This document shows, piece after piece, positions 22,777-34,057 of a DNA stretch of 64,000 bases. The stretch spans positions 65,039-129,038 of the forward strand of contig ML977031.1 in NCBI GenBank assembly GCA_010015675.1, read 5' to 3'. The notes beneath the pieces were generated by a model. The model saw nothing but the letters and a program-made list of their open reading frames with translations, searched no databases and was not told the origin of the DNA. Every line of letters starts with the position of its first letter. Position 1 is the stretch's first letter. Source of the DNA: Byssothecium circinans (lineage: Eukaryota; Ascomycota; Dothideomycetes; Pleosporales; Massarinaceae). Made by a program: the position numbers and the translations under genes.

Positions 22777-25700
22777 ATGGAAACTAAGTGGATAGGATAT
22801 GAGTTGGTACCTATGGTAGCCTCATCTACAGGCTATGTTTGCCCATTTTGTACAGATAGAGTGCATAGCTACCGATGTTCGGACGATTTAGAAAGGTATG
22901 CCTCCATTGAAAGATATTATGGAAGCCCTATTATACCTCAAGGTACACACTACTTCGTTGCGCTGACCGCATTTTATATTTCAGACACGTTCATTTCTAC
23001 CACGGAAACACGAAAAAAGACGATCCATTGCTGCGTGAAGCTCTCGCCCAAGGGACAGAGGGAGAATCATCTTCACCACACCAACACGGAAAGACACTAC
23101 CTGATTATATCCCTGAATTTGCGACTGGTAACCCAGAATCGCAAGGATCTAGGATATCATTCTTGCACGACATTGTCAATCCTATGGGAGCCTCACAGAG
23201 GCCGTCACAGGTAGAACCGGAAGTAAGTACTCATTTCAATGAGTCTGTTTCCACTCCTGTTCGTCTTTCCAAGAACCTGAAGATCCAGCTTTCTGACGAA
23301 AACGACCTTACACAGGGTCGGGAGGGTGATTACGGAACAACAAGCTCACCTCCTACTTCTCATCCGCGTGCTATGGGTGCAGTCCCTCGTTGGGGCTTAC
23401 CGGAGATCTTATCGCCTTTGATGATGGAGGATTGTTTCCTTGAAGAGCTATCTGAGGAGGTTCAAAGGGCGGAAGGTGTTGATAATGCTGCAGGCCAATA
23501 CGTACAAACGGATTCTGGATATGGATCGGCACAGTACGGCGGGAGCCACAATGCCTCCAAAAGCAAAGTGGACGAGGAAGAAGACAGGGAAACAGTGTAT
23601 ACTCAGGATACGGTGTTGAATCCCAAAACCGCGGATATTTACGTCGAAGAATGCGCTAAGCTCATCTTCGAAAGCTTAGACCGAGATCTGAGGGATAGTG
23701 AGCGCATGGAATTCTTGTTAATCAAATTAGAAGAAATCCTGAAGTCTTTCAGTGTACGGCTTGGCTATGAAAGCTCGTCACCAGAAGGAGCGCGACTCGC
23801 AAAGTTTATCCACCAGAGCCGAAGGTAAGTATCACCTTTCGAAATCGCTTCTCCCTAGATCGTCAAACTAATTCCTCACTCAGACATATTGCCCAGGTGC
23901 TGAGAGGGCTACTTTTGGAAATACCTGATAGTCCAAAGTCCTCTTCGTCAGCAGCTGACGGTATGGATTTTCAGGAGAAGGTTGGTCTATGGAATTTCCA
24001 AAGCGAAGATAAAGTATACGACAAATTGGACGAGGTATTAGATGACGGAAACGTACAACGAGATGTGCATATTTCTGAAGACAACAATCTCGACAATCTC
24101 GACAATCTCGAGAGTTTAGATGACGACGATGAGCTACTGCCACATACAGCCCTCTATCGCAGGCTTATTGAAGAGAGTGGCGCTTTCAAGTGGCTACTTG
24201 CTCAACTCCAGAACGCAGTCCACCTTTTCACACCATGGCCAAGAAATATCAAGCAAGAGATACGGAAAGGAATCCAAAGCCAGTTACCCAGTCAGTTCAA
24301 GTTCAGCAGATCAGACCTTACGCAGGTGATAAAAGCAGAATACAACGTTGTCTTGGATCTTGTCGGCTTCCTAGTCGAACAAGAATATACTGGAGATCTC
24401 GGAGATGCCTTTGGGAACGTGATAACGATCACCGGGAATGATAAATATGCTCAAACTGAGACTTGCATGAACTATCTCTGTCAAACCTGGCCACTGTTAG
24501 GTCAGTGTTTGGTACATGTTCTCAAATGTGCAGTCCGGTCGACAAAAGGGTTACTACATACATGTAAGACCTCCAATCGCATTGCTCTTTGATCGTTCTG
24601 ATGATTGGCTACAGGTAATTCAGAAGATGGGACCGTCTTGACCGCATGCATACAGACGGGAATGCTCAAAGTCGCTGCTGTGGGCAGCAGGGACTCGATA
24701 GCAGATGTCGGAGAACAGCTTGCTTGGCTGGGATCTTCTCTACAACAGCCACCTACTCCTGATGGCACCTCATGTTCCTTGGTGTTCGCAAATTTGCGTC
24801 CTATTCCCCACAACAAATTTCAACCACTCGGAGTAGCGGTCCCTCAAGTAGAAGTGGAATATACTATCACCTTCGATCTTCAGACATTCGAAGGTCCCTA
24901 CAGAAAATCGAAAAAGAACGGCACTTGTTGGCATAATCTGTTTCTACACCCTGTCATAGCGATGGGGTTCCCTATCCCAGCCAGGGATGTGTCAAAGTAC
25001 GGTCTGGAAATACCGCTTCACATAATGGCTACACTTGCGCAAGCAAAGCGTGTGACATTGTATGATGGGAAAATGTACGCCAAAGGATTCTCCACAGTAC
25101 TTTTCCCAACCCAAAAGTCTGAAGACATAATCTCCTGGCATTTATTGTACAACGAAGACCGGAAACGTCTATCATACAATGACTCTCGTATCGAGGACAC
25201 TTCAATCGGGGATCTTACATTCAAAGACTTGGAAACATCTCGCCATATAGTAGGGTGGACGTCTTCTGCCAAGACATTTGCTGGTATGTATTCCCTACAG
25301 TTCTAACTGAGTAATTTTTGGTCTTAGCTAACTTCGAGACCATAGGTGCACCCGAAGCAAATCATAGCATACAAAGGTCAGGACTCTCCAGCCGAGATGC
25401 TGGATGTGTACTGGAGAAAGTATCTTTGTCAGTGGGAAAAATTGTGAACGGCGGCGCGAGTGTTGCAGTTGGTATTAAAGACGTCCCTCTGCACCTGAAA
25501 AGAGAAGGATCATATGTTGATCAGATCCAAGACGCATACAACAACTACGTGATCTTCTACGACGTCGATGACAAACGGTCATGGCTTGTCAATAGTGCGA
25601 CGGCATTACTCCATATCGTGAGAGTCTCGCTGCACGAGAACATGACTGGTCCATTCCGATCTCATTATTTGTTTGACCCTACACTGTTGACAGAAGCAAC

Positions 25701-26649
25701 GACCACGCATACTCCACAATCAGCGATCGAGGTTTTGACCAATCAGTCAAATATGGAACTCAAGATATTGCGCGGAGCAGCTGAAATCTGGACCGAGACG
25801 ACTAACGAAGAAGATGGCAAAATCAAGGTTATCGAGAAGAGAAAAGATAAGTTTGTTCACTTCCAAGACCGTGTGGATGAGAAATGGCATATACTCGAAC
25901 AAATACTGGATCAGCAGTCCAAATCTAGCTCAGGCGGAGTTAGGCTATCGATGCCCGGCCGGCAATATCTCGAAGGTTTTGACTTCGTCGACGTGGCTTC
26001 ACGCATCTCGGATCTTCGACCAAGAGTTACCCAACTGCAAGCACGAGGGAAAGCTTGGGTTGACTTCATCAGGTCTATTCGCGCCGTGACGTTGTTTGGA
26101 CGCGGCTTCGGCGAACTTATCCAACCAAGCGAGAACAGCAACGAGCTTTGCCATCATTGGCTCAAAGTACCTGCACAAAAAGACTATCTCGTCGTCTCCG
26201 TCTCCGATCTTGAGGGTATAGCCAGGCGAAGAGGGGATCCCGATGCTACACCAATGATCCTAGTAGACGACATCTGCTGGCACAAGCCCGACAAGCTCTT
26301 TGAAACCTGTAGCTGTAAATCTCCTCAACTGAAAAGAAAGTATAGCGGACTGAAGTCACTGAGCGATGGTTGCGAGAGAGTGCAAGTACTGCTTCCTGCG
26401 AAGGCCGGCTTAGGCCGTCTTGTTTCTCCGGGACCAATCGACCGTATGCGGAATGGCGCAGTCATCTTTGGATATACTAAGGCTTTCTCGCTGCGTTGGG
26501 CAGATCACGGTGTTCCTAAACGAGAAGAGTTGAGCCCTGAGCCCGAGGAACTGCAGCTCAGTCCGTACGACAGTGGCTTAGGCTCCAGCCTACAGTCATC
26601 GACGTCTGAGAGGGAGGCTTCACCTAAGCGTCAGCGAAGTCGTCAGTGA
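22777..26649 (+). CDS. Large fungal-specific C2H2-finger protein of unknown function
   Basis: Five exons (22777-22895, 22985-23824, 23884-24563, 24615-25283, 25328-26649) join in phase to 1,209 aa. The first splice creates a C2H2 finger: CPFCTDRVHSYRC...LERHVHFYH. A low-complexity acidic linker follows (including LDN repeats near 24090). The middle (KYGLEIPLHIMATLA, TVLFPTQKSEDIISWHLLYN) and the C-terminus (CERVQVLLPAKAGLGRLVS, NGAVIFGYTKAFSLRW) are blocks I recognise from a widespread family of large fungal proteins of unknown role, members of which often sit near NLR or incompatibility genes. The start is uncertain; the frame is open upstream to 22570 and earlier exons are possible. No transmembrane segment or NTPase motif is seen. 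Confidence 0.75.
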
Positions 26650-26899
26650 GATGAGCCGAGGGGAGGAGTAGTACTGAACCTGGAATATGACCGAGAAAAT
26701 GGACATTCCTTTAATGTTAGAATCAGGTCACAAATACAGAGATGAGATGAGTGATACCAGTACAGTATTGGTCACACCATCACCTTACACATTAGCACTA
26801 TTACAGCAATATATTGACTATTACTGCGGACCCCTACAATTGACTCAGCGGGGCAGCCATCGATTGGTGGTTGCGCCGTGCCAAGCGCCAAACCAGCAG

Positions 26900-27035
26900 C
26901 ACCGCCAAACCCCCAGCACCGCCAAATCCCCAGCACCGCCAAATCCCCAGCACCGCCAAATCCCCAGCACCGCCAAATCCCCAGCACCGCCAAATCCCCA
27001 GCACCGCCAAATCCCCAGCACCGCCAAATCCCCAG
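26900..27035. repeat. 17-bp minisatellite, 8 copies
   Basis: Eight head-to-tail copies of CACCGCCAAATCCCCAG start at 26900, 26917, 26934, 26951, 26968, 26985, 27002 and 27019. The first copy has one change (T to C). Because 17 is not a multiple of 3, every frame reads the same 17-residue peptide repeat with no stop on either strand, which creates several artificial open frames. Confidence 0.95.
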
Positions 27036-27353
27036 GCACTACGCACGCCGCACCTTCGTAACCCCGTAATGCCTCGAACTTCACAGCCGCATGCGAAACC
27101 TCGAACGAAACATGACAAAGACCACCTGCTAAATTGCGAAATGTGTGGGAAGAAGCCGGGGCGGGATTCTGTTAAGCTTGGGTGTAACGATTGCCGAGAT
27201 TTACTTTGCTCCTCCGTACTACGCGAGCACCATATAGCATCACTGTCCGCCATCGTTAATTTCTTTCCTCCATCACTTCCACCTCTTTTTCACAAACAAC
27301 TGTCCATCTTTCCCCAACAGTCTCGTCTTTCGTCTCATGTTTGTCGTTTGAAA

Positions 27354-29180
27354 ATGCCTTTCGCCCTCGAGCATGACATCTCTGAAGAGATCCTCGACAA
27401 CATCATTTCAGAATGCACAACAGGAGTCCTGGCATCTCTATGCAGGTGTTCGAAGAAACTGAATCGGATCGCGATACCACATCTCTACACAGCCGTATCA
27501 TTCAATGACAGAGCCCGCGCGAATTATATCCTTCCATTCGCATATCTGATCTTCACGTCACCCATCCACGCCTCATACGTACGTTCATTCACACTGCGCC
27601 AAGAAGGGGAGGACAACGCTTTTTCAGCAGAAATAGAAGAGGAGGTCGGACCGAAACCTGCGGAAAAACAACCCTGGCCCAAATTCGGGGGCGAAGATTT
27701 GGAAAAAGCATTGCGAAGAGCATGTGCGAAATCAGCCGATGATGAAAATGAGGTTGGTGAGCTTTACGAAAAGATCAGGACTGGAGAGAACGAGAATTAT
27801 GTACTGGCTTTGCTATTCGCCAACTTTCCGAATCTGCAGAAACTAGATTTTTGCATTGGCTACTCATTCGGCGAGTATACAATGGTACCGTTCGAGCGTG
27901 TAATGCGACACGGTCGGGAGAGGAACGCAATAGGTGGCATAGCGAACAATAAGCCAACGCAGCTCAACACGACGCCATTTTCTGTTCCGTTGGACGTTCT
28001 GATTACAGGAGCAGACTACGACTACCCCGGCGATCCTCTGGCTCTGGCTGCCTTCCTGAATCTACCGAATCTGCGGCGGCTATACGGATGGAAGATAGGC
28101 GATAAAGAAGAACCAGACGAGGAGCGCGACGATCAGTTTTCGAGACTGACACCACGGTCTTGCCCTGTCGAATACATCGAATGTCGAAGCTCGAAGTTGC
28201 ACGAAGATAACTTTGCGCTACTCATAAACGCCACAGTGCCCGGCAGGCTTAAAACATTCCTGTATGAGATAGGTTGTATACAGGCAACTATCTTTATTGA
28301 CCATGAAAAAATCATGGAGAGTCTACAGCCTCATTACGAAACACTTGAATGCCTAGGCCTCACCCATGAGGTACACTTTCCTTACCCATACGACGACGAA
28401 ACGGGAGACCCCGCACCGCTTTCATTCCGCTGCTTCAAGATGCTCAAACAACTCAAGCTTGCGCCTACATCTATATGGGGTGGGGATGGGTTCGGCATCA
28501 TGCAAAACCTCTGGCATCCGGCGACCAAAGAATTTCTATGGAAAGCACTTCCCGAGACTTTACAGGAGCTCTGGATTACAAGAGCAAATGGTCAGGGAGA
28601 GTACAAAAAGGCCACCACGAAGTTCGTACCTGACTGCCTAATTCCGGCACTCTACCTTTTGGTTCAAAATCGCGCATCTTATCCTCTGCTAGATCAGCTC
28701 CGCATCGATTTTCCAATCTCGAAATGGGAAGCCGACTGGCTCGACCAACTCGACACTTTCACTCAATTCGCAGAAAACAATGGTATCCACTGCACCGTCA
28801 TCGTTCCTTCACTGACGACACGACCTGCAGAGATGGTCGAGCGTAGGTGGGGCTGGGATGAAGATGTGGAGTGGGCACCGTGTAGTGATAATAGAGAAGC
28901 TCCTAGTGAGTGGTTCGTCGTTGCTAAAGAGCCCAACATGGGAGAAAAATTGAGAGTACTCAGGCATCAGTATGATGAACTGATGCGCGAATGGGAGGAG
29001 CAGAAGGACCCGACTTTGAGGGAGTATCAGCGGGACTTTGAAAATTCTGTACAGAGAGAAGGAATTCTAGAAGATGACGACATGCATATGAGCAATCAGG
29101 ACGACGATGATGTAGAAATGGGGGACGAGGATGAGTCCAATCATTTGGAGGACCTAGATGGGCCGGATGTCGAGGAGTGA
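27354..29180 (+). CDS. F-box protein with acidic C-terminal tail
   Basis: Single exon, 608 aa from ATG 27354. Residues about 4-50 fit a divergent F-box (HDISEEILDNIISEC...LCRCSKKLNRIAIPHLY), the Skp1-binding module of SCF ubiquitin ligases. The rest is a fungal LRR-like variable region with repeated leucine patterns (ANFPNLQKLDF, LNLPNLRRLYGWKIG). The C-terminus is highly acidic (DDDDVEMGDEDES). The frame is open upstream to 26871 through the minisatellite and a cysteine cluster (CEMCGKKPGRDSVKLGCNDC), but the F-box is expected near the N-terminus and 27354 is preceded by pyrimidine-rich 5'-UTR-like sequence, so the shorter start is chosen. Confidence 0.75.
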   Translation: MPFALEHDISEEILDNIISECTTGVLASLCRCSKKLNRIAIPHLYTAVSFNDRARANYILPFAYLIFTSPIHASYVRSFTLRQEGEDNAFSAEIEEEVGPKPAEKQPWPKFGGEDLEKALRRACAKSADDENEVGELYEKIRTGENENYVLALLFANFPNLQKLDFCIGYSFGEYTMVPFERVMRHGRERNAIGGIANNKPTQLNTTPFSVPLDVLITGADYDYPGDPLALAAFLNLPNLRRLYGWKIGDKEEPDEERDDQFSRLTPRSCPVEYIECRSSKLHEDNFALLINATVPGRLKTFLYEIGCIQATIFIDHEKIMESLQPHYETLECLGLTHEVHFPYPYDDETGDPAPLSFRCFKMLKQLKLAPTSIWGGDGFGIMQNLWHPATKEFLWKALPETLQELWITRANGQGEYKKATTKFVPDCLIPALYLLVQNRASYPLLDQLRIDFPISKWEADWLDQLDTFTQFAENNGIHCTVIVPSLTTRPAEMVERRWGWDEDVEWAPCSDNREAPSEWFVVAKEPNMGEKLRVLRHQYDELMREWEEQKDPTLREYQRDFENSVQREGILEDDDMHMSNQDDDDVEMGDEDESNHLEDLDGPDVEE

Positions 29181-29846
29181 AAAGTGCCACACGGCAGAAC
29201 ACTCGGAAATGTCCGGAATACAGATTAGCCCAATCGCAATATAATCCAGCATCTCTTACCCACCACTCCCCCCTCATTATCCCCCTAACACAAAACAACC
29301 CCCAAGTCACAATCCACACCAACCAACCCCTCGGCCAAACCACCACCCTCCGCGGTCTCCCAACCTACATAACAGGCACCTCAAACACCGCAAAAGTAAC
29401 GGAATGAGAGGCAGGCGATAGAGTGGTTGGGTAACTACGTTGGGTAAGGACAGTAGGAACTGGAGATGGTTGGAGAAGTACGGGAGTGAGGGTGTGTAGG
29501 CCCTAGGGTAGAAGTCATTTTCTCGGAAGTACTCTTAGATTCAACATCCAAGTTAGGCGCTTTACCTCCTTTCCCGTTGGCCGAGCTTTTGGGAGCTTGT
29601 ACTTGGGAACCCAATCTCCTTCCGTTACAACATCGATCGATCAGCCTACATACAAACAACACATGGACACTTGCAACCCAACCAAAGAAATCTCCCTAAT
29701 TTAATCTAGCCTCTCCCACGCTAACACCATAACCACACTTTTGGAAATTCAGGAAAAATAACCCCATCATCTGTCAAATACGCCGAAGCAGACTACGCAT
29801 CATTCATCAAGAGCGCCCAAAACCTAAACCCATCTAACCCCCCCCC
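29181..29846. other. Intergenic with possible gene fragment
   Basis: A + strand stretch at about 29300-29400 reads PLGQTTTLRGLPTYITGTSN, which resembles the N-terminal region of fungal dienelactone hydrolase family proteins, but a stop follows at 29405 and no continuation is found. A later fragment near 29755-29840 (SSVKYAEADYASFIKSAQN) runs into the assembly gap. This may be a broken gene; support is weak. Confidence 0.25.
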
Positions 29847-29856
29847 NNNNNNNNNN
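29847..29856. other. Assembly gap (10 N) between poly-C and poly-A
   Basis: Ten Ns follow a run of about nine C and precede about 20 A. The gap length is a placeholder and the true distance is unknown. Confidence 0.98.
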
Positions 29857-29890
29857 AAAAAAAAAAAAAAAAAAACCAAGCCCTCTAAAT

Positions 29891-32800
29891 CTAATTATCC
29901 AGCCCATCCCTCTCAACCAACTCCCCCACCAAAGCCACAACCTCCCTCTCCCACTCCCTAAACCCCCTGCCTGGCTCCTTCACCATCCCCTCGAGCACGC
30001 GATCCAGCATCTCCCTCAACCTCGACACCAAAACCCCAATCCTCGCCCAACCTCTTAATCGAATCCACTCATCAACTACCAGTCCCCTCCCCAACGTATC
30101 AACCCGGATCTCCCCCGCAAACATCAACAAACTAAACGCATTAAACGGCGTCAAATCCCTGATAAAGATCTTGCTCGTCGCCATCTTATTGAAGTAAGAG
30201 ATGAACGTCGCGTTCGAGCCGAATATTTGCGAGGAGAACAGCGTGGATGAGGGATGCACGAAGACACGGCCGTTGGTTTGGTTGAAGTACTTTATTTCTC
30301 GTGCGGATGGGTCGAGTTCGACGGCGCCGGCGATGCCGGCGGCGAATTTCTTGTCGGGGAGTTGGATGCGTGCGATTTGGGGGTTGAAAGAACCAGCGAT
30401 TAGGGCGCGGAGGAGGGCGTTATTGGCGTTTTGCGCGTTGTATTGGCCGTGGGTTGCGGGGTTGGTGGAGGAGTAGGAGGTTGGTATGAAGGAGATTTCT
30501 TTGAGGGAGGAGAGGTACTGTGAGCGGTTGGATGCGATGTCGAAGAGCGTCTGTGGGGAGAGACGGTTCTGAGAGCACCATTGCCTGAGGTCGCGTTGTG
30601 GGGCTCCTTTAGTCCGAAGCGCAGACCAAGCTTCGAAAGCACGGAGGTCGACGAGGAGATCGCCATTGTTGTTTGAGAAGGAAGTGCGGAGACGGTCGAA
30701 CTCGGCGCGCGTCTCAGCGTCACGATCACGAGGCGAAAGAAAAGGACTGCGTGCCGTGAGGACGGAAGCAATCGTCAAGGCCGCTTCGAGACAACCAAAT
30801 GTGGCGCCGTAAACGAGGAGTTTTCCGCAACGCAAGTCTGCTGGAATCATGGAGAGATGGCGACCAAGTGCAGAGAGTTCGTTGTCGGTAATAGCGCCCA
30901 TTTGGCCCAGTAATTGGATAGCACCTTCAACTGATGTGCTATCAGGTGGTGTGAGTGCTGAAGCGAGGAATCCTGGTACGTCTTGTACACCCATGGCTTT
31001 GATTGACAGGCAGAGTTGCTCTAGAGGCACGCGTCGGATTTCAGGATCTGGACGCTCGTTCATCTTTGCCTCCGCATTTCGTGTGTACATCTTGTAACAG
31101 TCACCTGCTCGGACACGGCCGGCACGGCCACGGCGCTGCTTGCATGCGGCTCGGGACGCCCATGTCTCTGCAAGTCGGACCATGTTGTTTTGCGGATCAT
31201 AGCTGGTCTCTTTGACGCGACCTGTGTCAATGACTGCGACGATGTCTTCGATAGTGATTGAGGTCTCTGCAACATTCGTCGCAGCAATGACTTTGCGCTT
31301 GCCAAAAGGCGCTGGAGGGAACACACGTTTCTGCTCCGCTGGAAGAAGGGAAGCGTGCAGTGGCAGAGCATGGAAGTGCGAGCTCTGTCCAATAGTCTGG
31401 ATGGTACGATCAATCTCCATTGCACCAGGAAGAAAAATCAGGATTCCACCTTCTTTGGAACCAAGCTGCTGATCGATGTAGTAGACAGTCTCGGCGAGGA
31501 GATCATAATTTATACCGAAACCCACACTTCGCAGATTAGCAGACAGTGACTTTTCTGTCGCCTCCTCTTCAAACTCCCCACTTCTACCTGCAAACCCGGT
31601 GGCGTGCAGAACATCGTCAATGTAATAGTCAGTGACCGGGTGCGTTCTACCCTCGATCTCGACGCGTCCAACTGGACCGACATCGACAAAATAGCGCTCG
31701 AACACTTCGGCATCAAGAGTAGCGCTCATCAAAATGACTTTAAGGTCCTTGCGACGTCGTAAGATATCGCGAAGCAAGACCAGGAGGAAGTCGGTGTCGA
31801 GACTGCGTTCGTGAACTTCGTCAACAACGACATGGCTGACATCGGTTAGCGCAGCTACCACATCTTCAGTGCTGCCGCCGGAAGTCTGGAGTCGTCTCAA
31901 GAGCACACCCGTTGTGACGAACGTGATCTTAGTTGTTCCTGGCTTCTGTTTAGATTCCCCTCGTATGGCGTATCCAATTTCGTCGCCAACTGTTGAGCAT
32001 CGCTCGTCTGAGACACGATCTGCCAGCCCCAGCGCGGAGATCCTGCGAGGTTGCGTGCATATGATATTGGCAGCACCGCCCAGTCCACGTTGAATGAAGT
32101 CATCTAGAACAAACTGAATTGCTTGGGTGGACTTTCCGGAACCAGTCTCTCCAGAAATTATGGTGACTTTACAGGAGTTGACTGTGCGCACGATCTCACC
32201 GCGGAGCTTCCATGCTGGTAGGGATTGGCGAACGGCCATCATCCTCTGTTGGGCCGGAGACATTTGTTTCGCTTGCCAGTCGGAAAGCATCTTCTGGCTC
32301 TGTGGCGTCGAAGGAGTCCAGTCAATCGGTTTGCGAAGCTTAGATTTGCTTTTGGTATACACCGATTGCTTTGAAGCCTGAGAGGCGGCGGACAGACCCG
32401 ACGATACTTCGGTAAGGCGACCGGGGTTCTTAAAGATGGTGCCAGCATTCATTTGAAGCCAGTCAACAATCTCGTAAACCATGGGCATTCCGAGACAATT
32501 CTCTTCAGCGTGAAGTAGCGCTCTCTTGATAATACTGAGGCGGATATATGCGGGAATGTCGGCCTCGAACGCAATAATAGGAGTCACGGCTGGGTAGGGG
32601 CCAAATGGACGATGGACTCGGAGCACAAGACGCTTTCCATGCTGCTTGGCGTCAAGCTCAATGCGACACGAGCTAGGAGAAGGTCGAGTGAAGAGTTTGT
32701 CATAAATGGCTTCCAGCGAAGACATCTCTTCTTCCCACTGATCATACTCGGAGTCTTCGTTTTCCGGAGCATCTGCAAGCTGAAGATTCTCGATGTCTTC

Positions 32801-34057
32801 GGCAAGTTCGTCTTCGCTCTCATCAAGACGGAGCAAACGATACTGAAGAAGAGCCGCAGCCTTTCGTTCGTCTCCACCCTTGAGGTCGTAGGCTTCCTCA
32901 CAAAGTTCAGTGGCATACCCAGCAGCCGCAAGACGCTTGACCGCAGCCTCACGCTTGAGATCAGTGTTGGCGACACTGACACCGGCGATATAATTCTCGG
33001 GAAGACTCCATGGCGGCAGATCATCTTCTGGAACGTGGATAAGCAGCCATTCGATGACCTCTTCGCGATCCTTGCAGATGTCTGCAGCTTCTTCAACATG
33101 CTTTCGTCGAAATCCCAATTCCGTAACTTCGTCCTCAATCCGAACGCGGGTCTCGACGTCCATAATGATACCATGCGGGTTCCACACAGTGTCGCGTCGA
33201 ATAGCATGCTCCATCTTCCGTCTCGTCCTCTTTCCGAGCTCAACCTTGGGCACATTTTCCCATCCCTTAAGCAGATTCCGGCCAGATGACTGCCCTCCGG
33301 CTTTAGCTTTCGCCATGGCCAATCCCGGCATCGCATTCTGCGCCTTTTCCGTCTCCTGCTTCTCCTTCTCTTTCTTTGCGCGCTGCTTCTGCGCAAGTTC
33401 CCTCGCCTTCTCGCGCTCCAAGTAGCCAAAGAACGGATCAGCTTCGTACATCCACGCCTTACCAGATGCAACATCTTGCTTCTTCAACTCCGCAAATTCG
33501 CCTTTCCAGAGGTCTTTGTATGCGGGCGGCAGCATCATCTGCATATTCTTTGCACTAGCAACGCGGAATAGCGTGTACACAGCAGCAAAGCTGCGCGCCT
33601 CGACGGCAGAAGGTTGGCGTGCCTTCTGAACCAGCTCCGAGGGGATGGTGATCGGAGGAAGCGTGGTCGTTTCCCTCGTCTTCGGATGCATTTTTGACAT
33701 GACCACATGGCAGATGTATGTGTCTCCATCCCGATGCATACGATAGTCAGGCTTGTTCCATTGCTGCTTCTGAAAGTACTCGTTCAAGATGTTGACTGGG
33801 AGTTTGCCGGTCCAAGACGCTCCTCCAATCAAAGTCCGAGTATCAGGCTTCTTCGGGCCATCTTCCGGTTGAGTTGCGGGAACTTTGCCTTTGCCTTTAC
33901 CACCATCGGTCTGGTTGGGAGGTTGGGTAGTATTGGCGTTTCCGCCCTTTTTCTTTTTGCTCTTTCCATCACCGAAGACGATGAAGCTCGTATCATCTTC
34001 GGGCGGAACAGATTTCTTCGCAGGGCCGGCGCGTGGCGCATGGGGTTTGTTCGGCAT
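29891..34057 (-). CDS. DExH-box RNA helicase, DHX57/YLR419W type
   Basis: Single exon, 1,388 aa. Order: a basic/low-complexity N-terminus, a UBA-like region (about 370-410, AAGYATELCEEAYDLKGGDE), an RWD domain (about 440-560, EEEMSSLEAIYDKLF), then the helicase core with GETGSGKST (about 635), DEVH box DEVHERSLDTDF (about 745), SATLDAEVF, and QRRGRAGRVRAGDCYKMY (motif VI), followed by the winged-helix/ratchet (HA2) and OB-fold domains. UBA plus RWD before the core is the DHX57 and yeast YLR419W layout. It should be an ATP-dependent 3'-5' RNA helicase; family members are linked to ribosomes and RNA metabolism. The stop lies 34 bp from the assembly gap, but the OB-fold is complete. Confidence 0.92.
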   Translation of the reverse strand: MPNKPHAPRAGPAKKSVPPEDDTSFIVFGDGKSKKKKGGNANTTQPPNQTDGGKGKGKVPATQPEDGPKKPDTRTLIGGASWTGKLPVNILNEYFQKQQWNKPDYRMHRDGDTYICHVVMSKMHPKTRETTTLPPITIPSELVQKARQPSAVEARSFAAVYTLFRVASAKNMQMMLPPAYKDLWKGEFAELKKQDVASGKAWMYEADPFFGYLEREKARELAQKQRAKKEKEKQETEKAQNAMPGLAMAKAKAGGQSSGRNLLKGWENVPKVELGKRTRRKMEHAIRRDTVWNPHGIIMDVETRVRIEDEVTELGFRRKHVEEAADICKDREEVIEWLLIHVPEDDLPPWSLPENYIAGVSVANTDLKREAAVKRLAAAGYATELCEEAYDLKGGDERKAAALLQYRLLRLDESEDELAEDIENLQLADAPENEDSEYDQWEEEMSSLEAIYDKLFTRPSPSSCRIELDAKQHGKRLVLRVHRPFGPYPAVTPIIAFEADIPAYIRLSIIKRALLHAEENCLGMPMVYEIVDWLQMNAGTIFKNPGRLTEVSSGLSAASQASKQSVYTKSKSKLRKPIDWTPSTPQSQKMLSDWQAKQMSPAQQRMMAVRQSLPAWKLRGEIVRTVNSCKVTIISGETGSGKSTQAIQFVLDDFIQRGLGGAANIICTQPRRISALGLADRVSDERCSTVGDEIGYAIRGESKQKPGTTKITFVTTGVLLRRLQTSGGSTEDVVAALTDVSHVVVDEVHERSLDTDFLLVLLRDILRRRKDLKVILMSATLDAEVFERYFVDVGPVGRVEIEGRTHPVTDYYIDDVLHATGFAGRSGEFEEEATEKSLSANLRSVGFGINYDLLAETVYYIDQQLGSKEGGILIFLPGAMEIDRTIQTIGQSSHFHALPLHASLLPAEQKRVFPPAPFGKRKVIAATNVAETSITIEDIVAVIDTGRVKETSYDPQNNMVRLAETWASRAACKQRRGRAGRVRAGDCYKMYTRNAEAKMNERPDPEIRRVPLEQLCLSIKAMGVQDVPGFLASALTPPDSTSVEGAIQLLGQMGAITDNELSALGRHLSMIPADLRCGKLLVYGATFGCLEAALTIASVLTARSPFLSPRDRDAETRAEFDRLRTSFSNNNGDLLVDLRAFEAWSALRTKGAPQRDLRQWCSQNRLSPQTLFDIASNRSQYLSSLKEISFIPTSYSSTNPATHGQYNAQNANNALLRALIAGSFNPQIARIQLPDKKFAAGIAGAVELDPSAREIKYFNQTNGRVFVHPSSTLFSSQIFGSNATFISYFNKMATSKIFIRDLTPFNAFSLLMFAGEIRVDTLGRGLVVDEWIRLRGWARIGVLVSRLREMLDRVLEGMVKEPGRGFREWEREVVALVGELVERDGLDN

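Noticed and set aside
26845..27253. Minus-strand repeat proteins (LAVLGIWRCWGFGGAGD type)
   Set aside because: They are the stop-free reading of the 17-bp minisatellite and have no gene context.
32584..33474. 296-aa minus-strand frame within the helicase
   Set aside because: It overlaps the helicase in another frame and has no domain.
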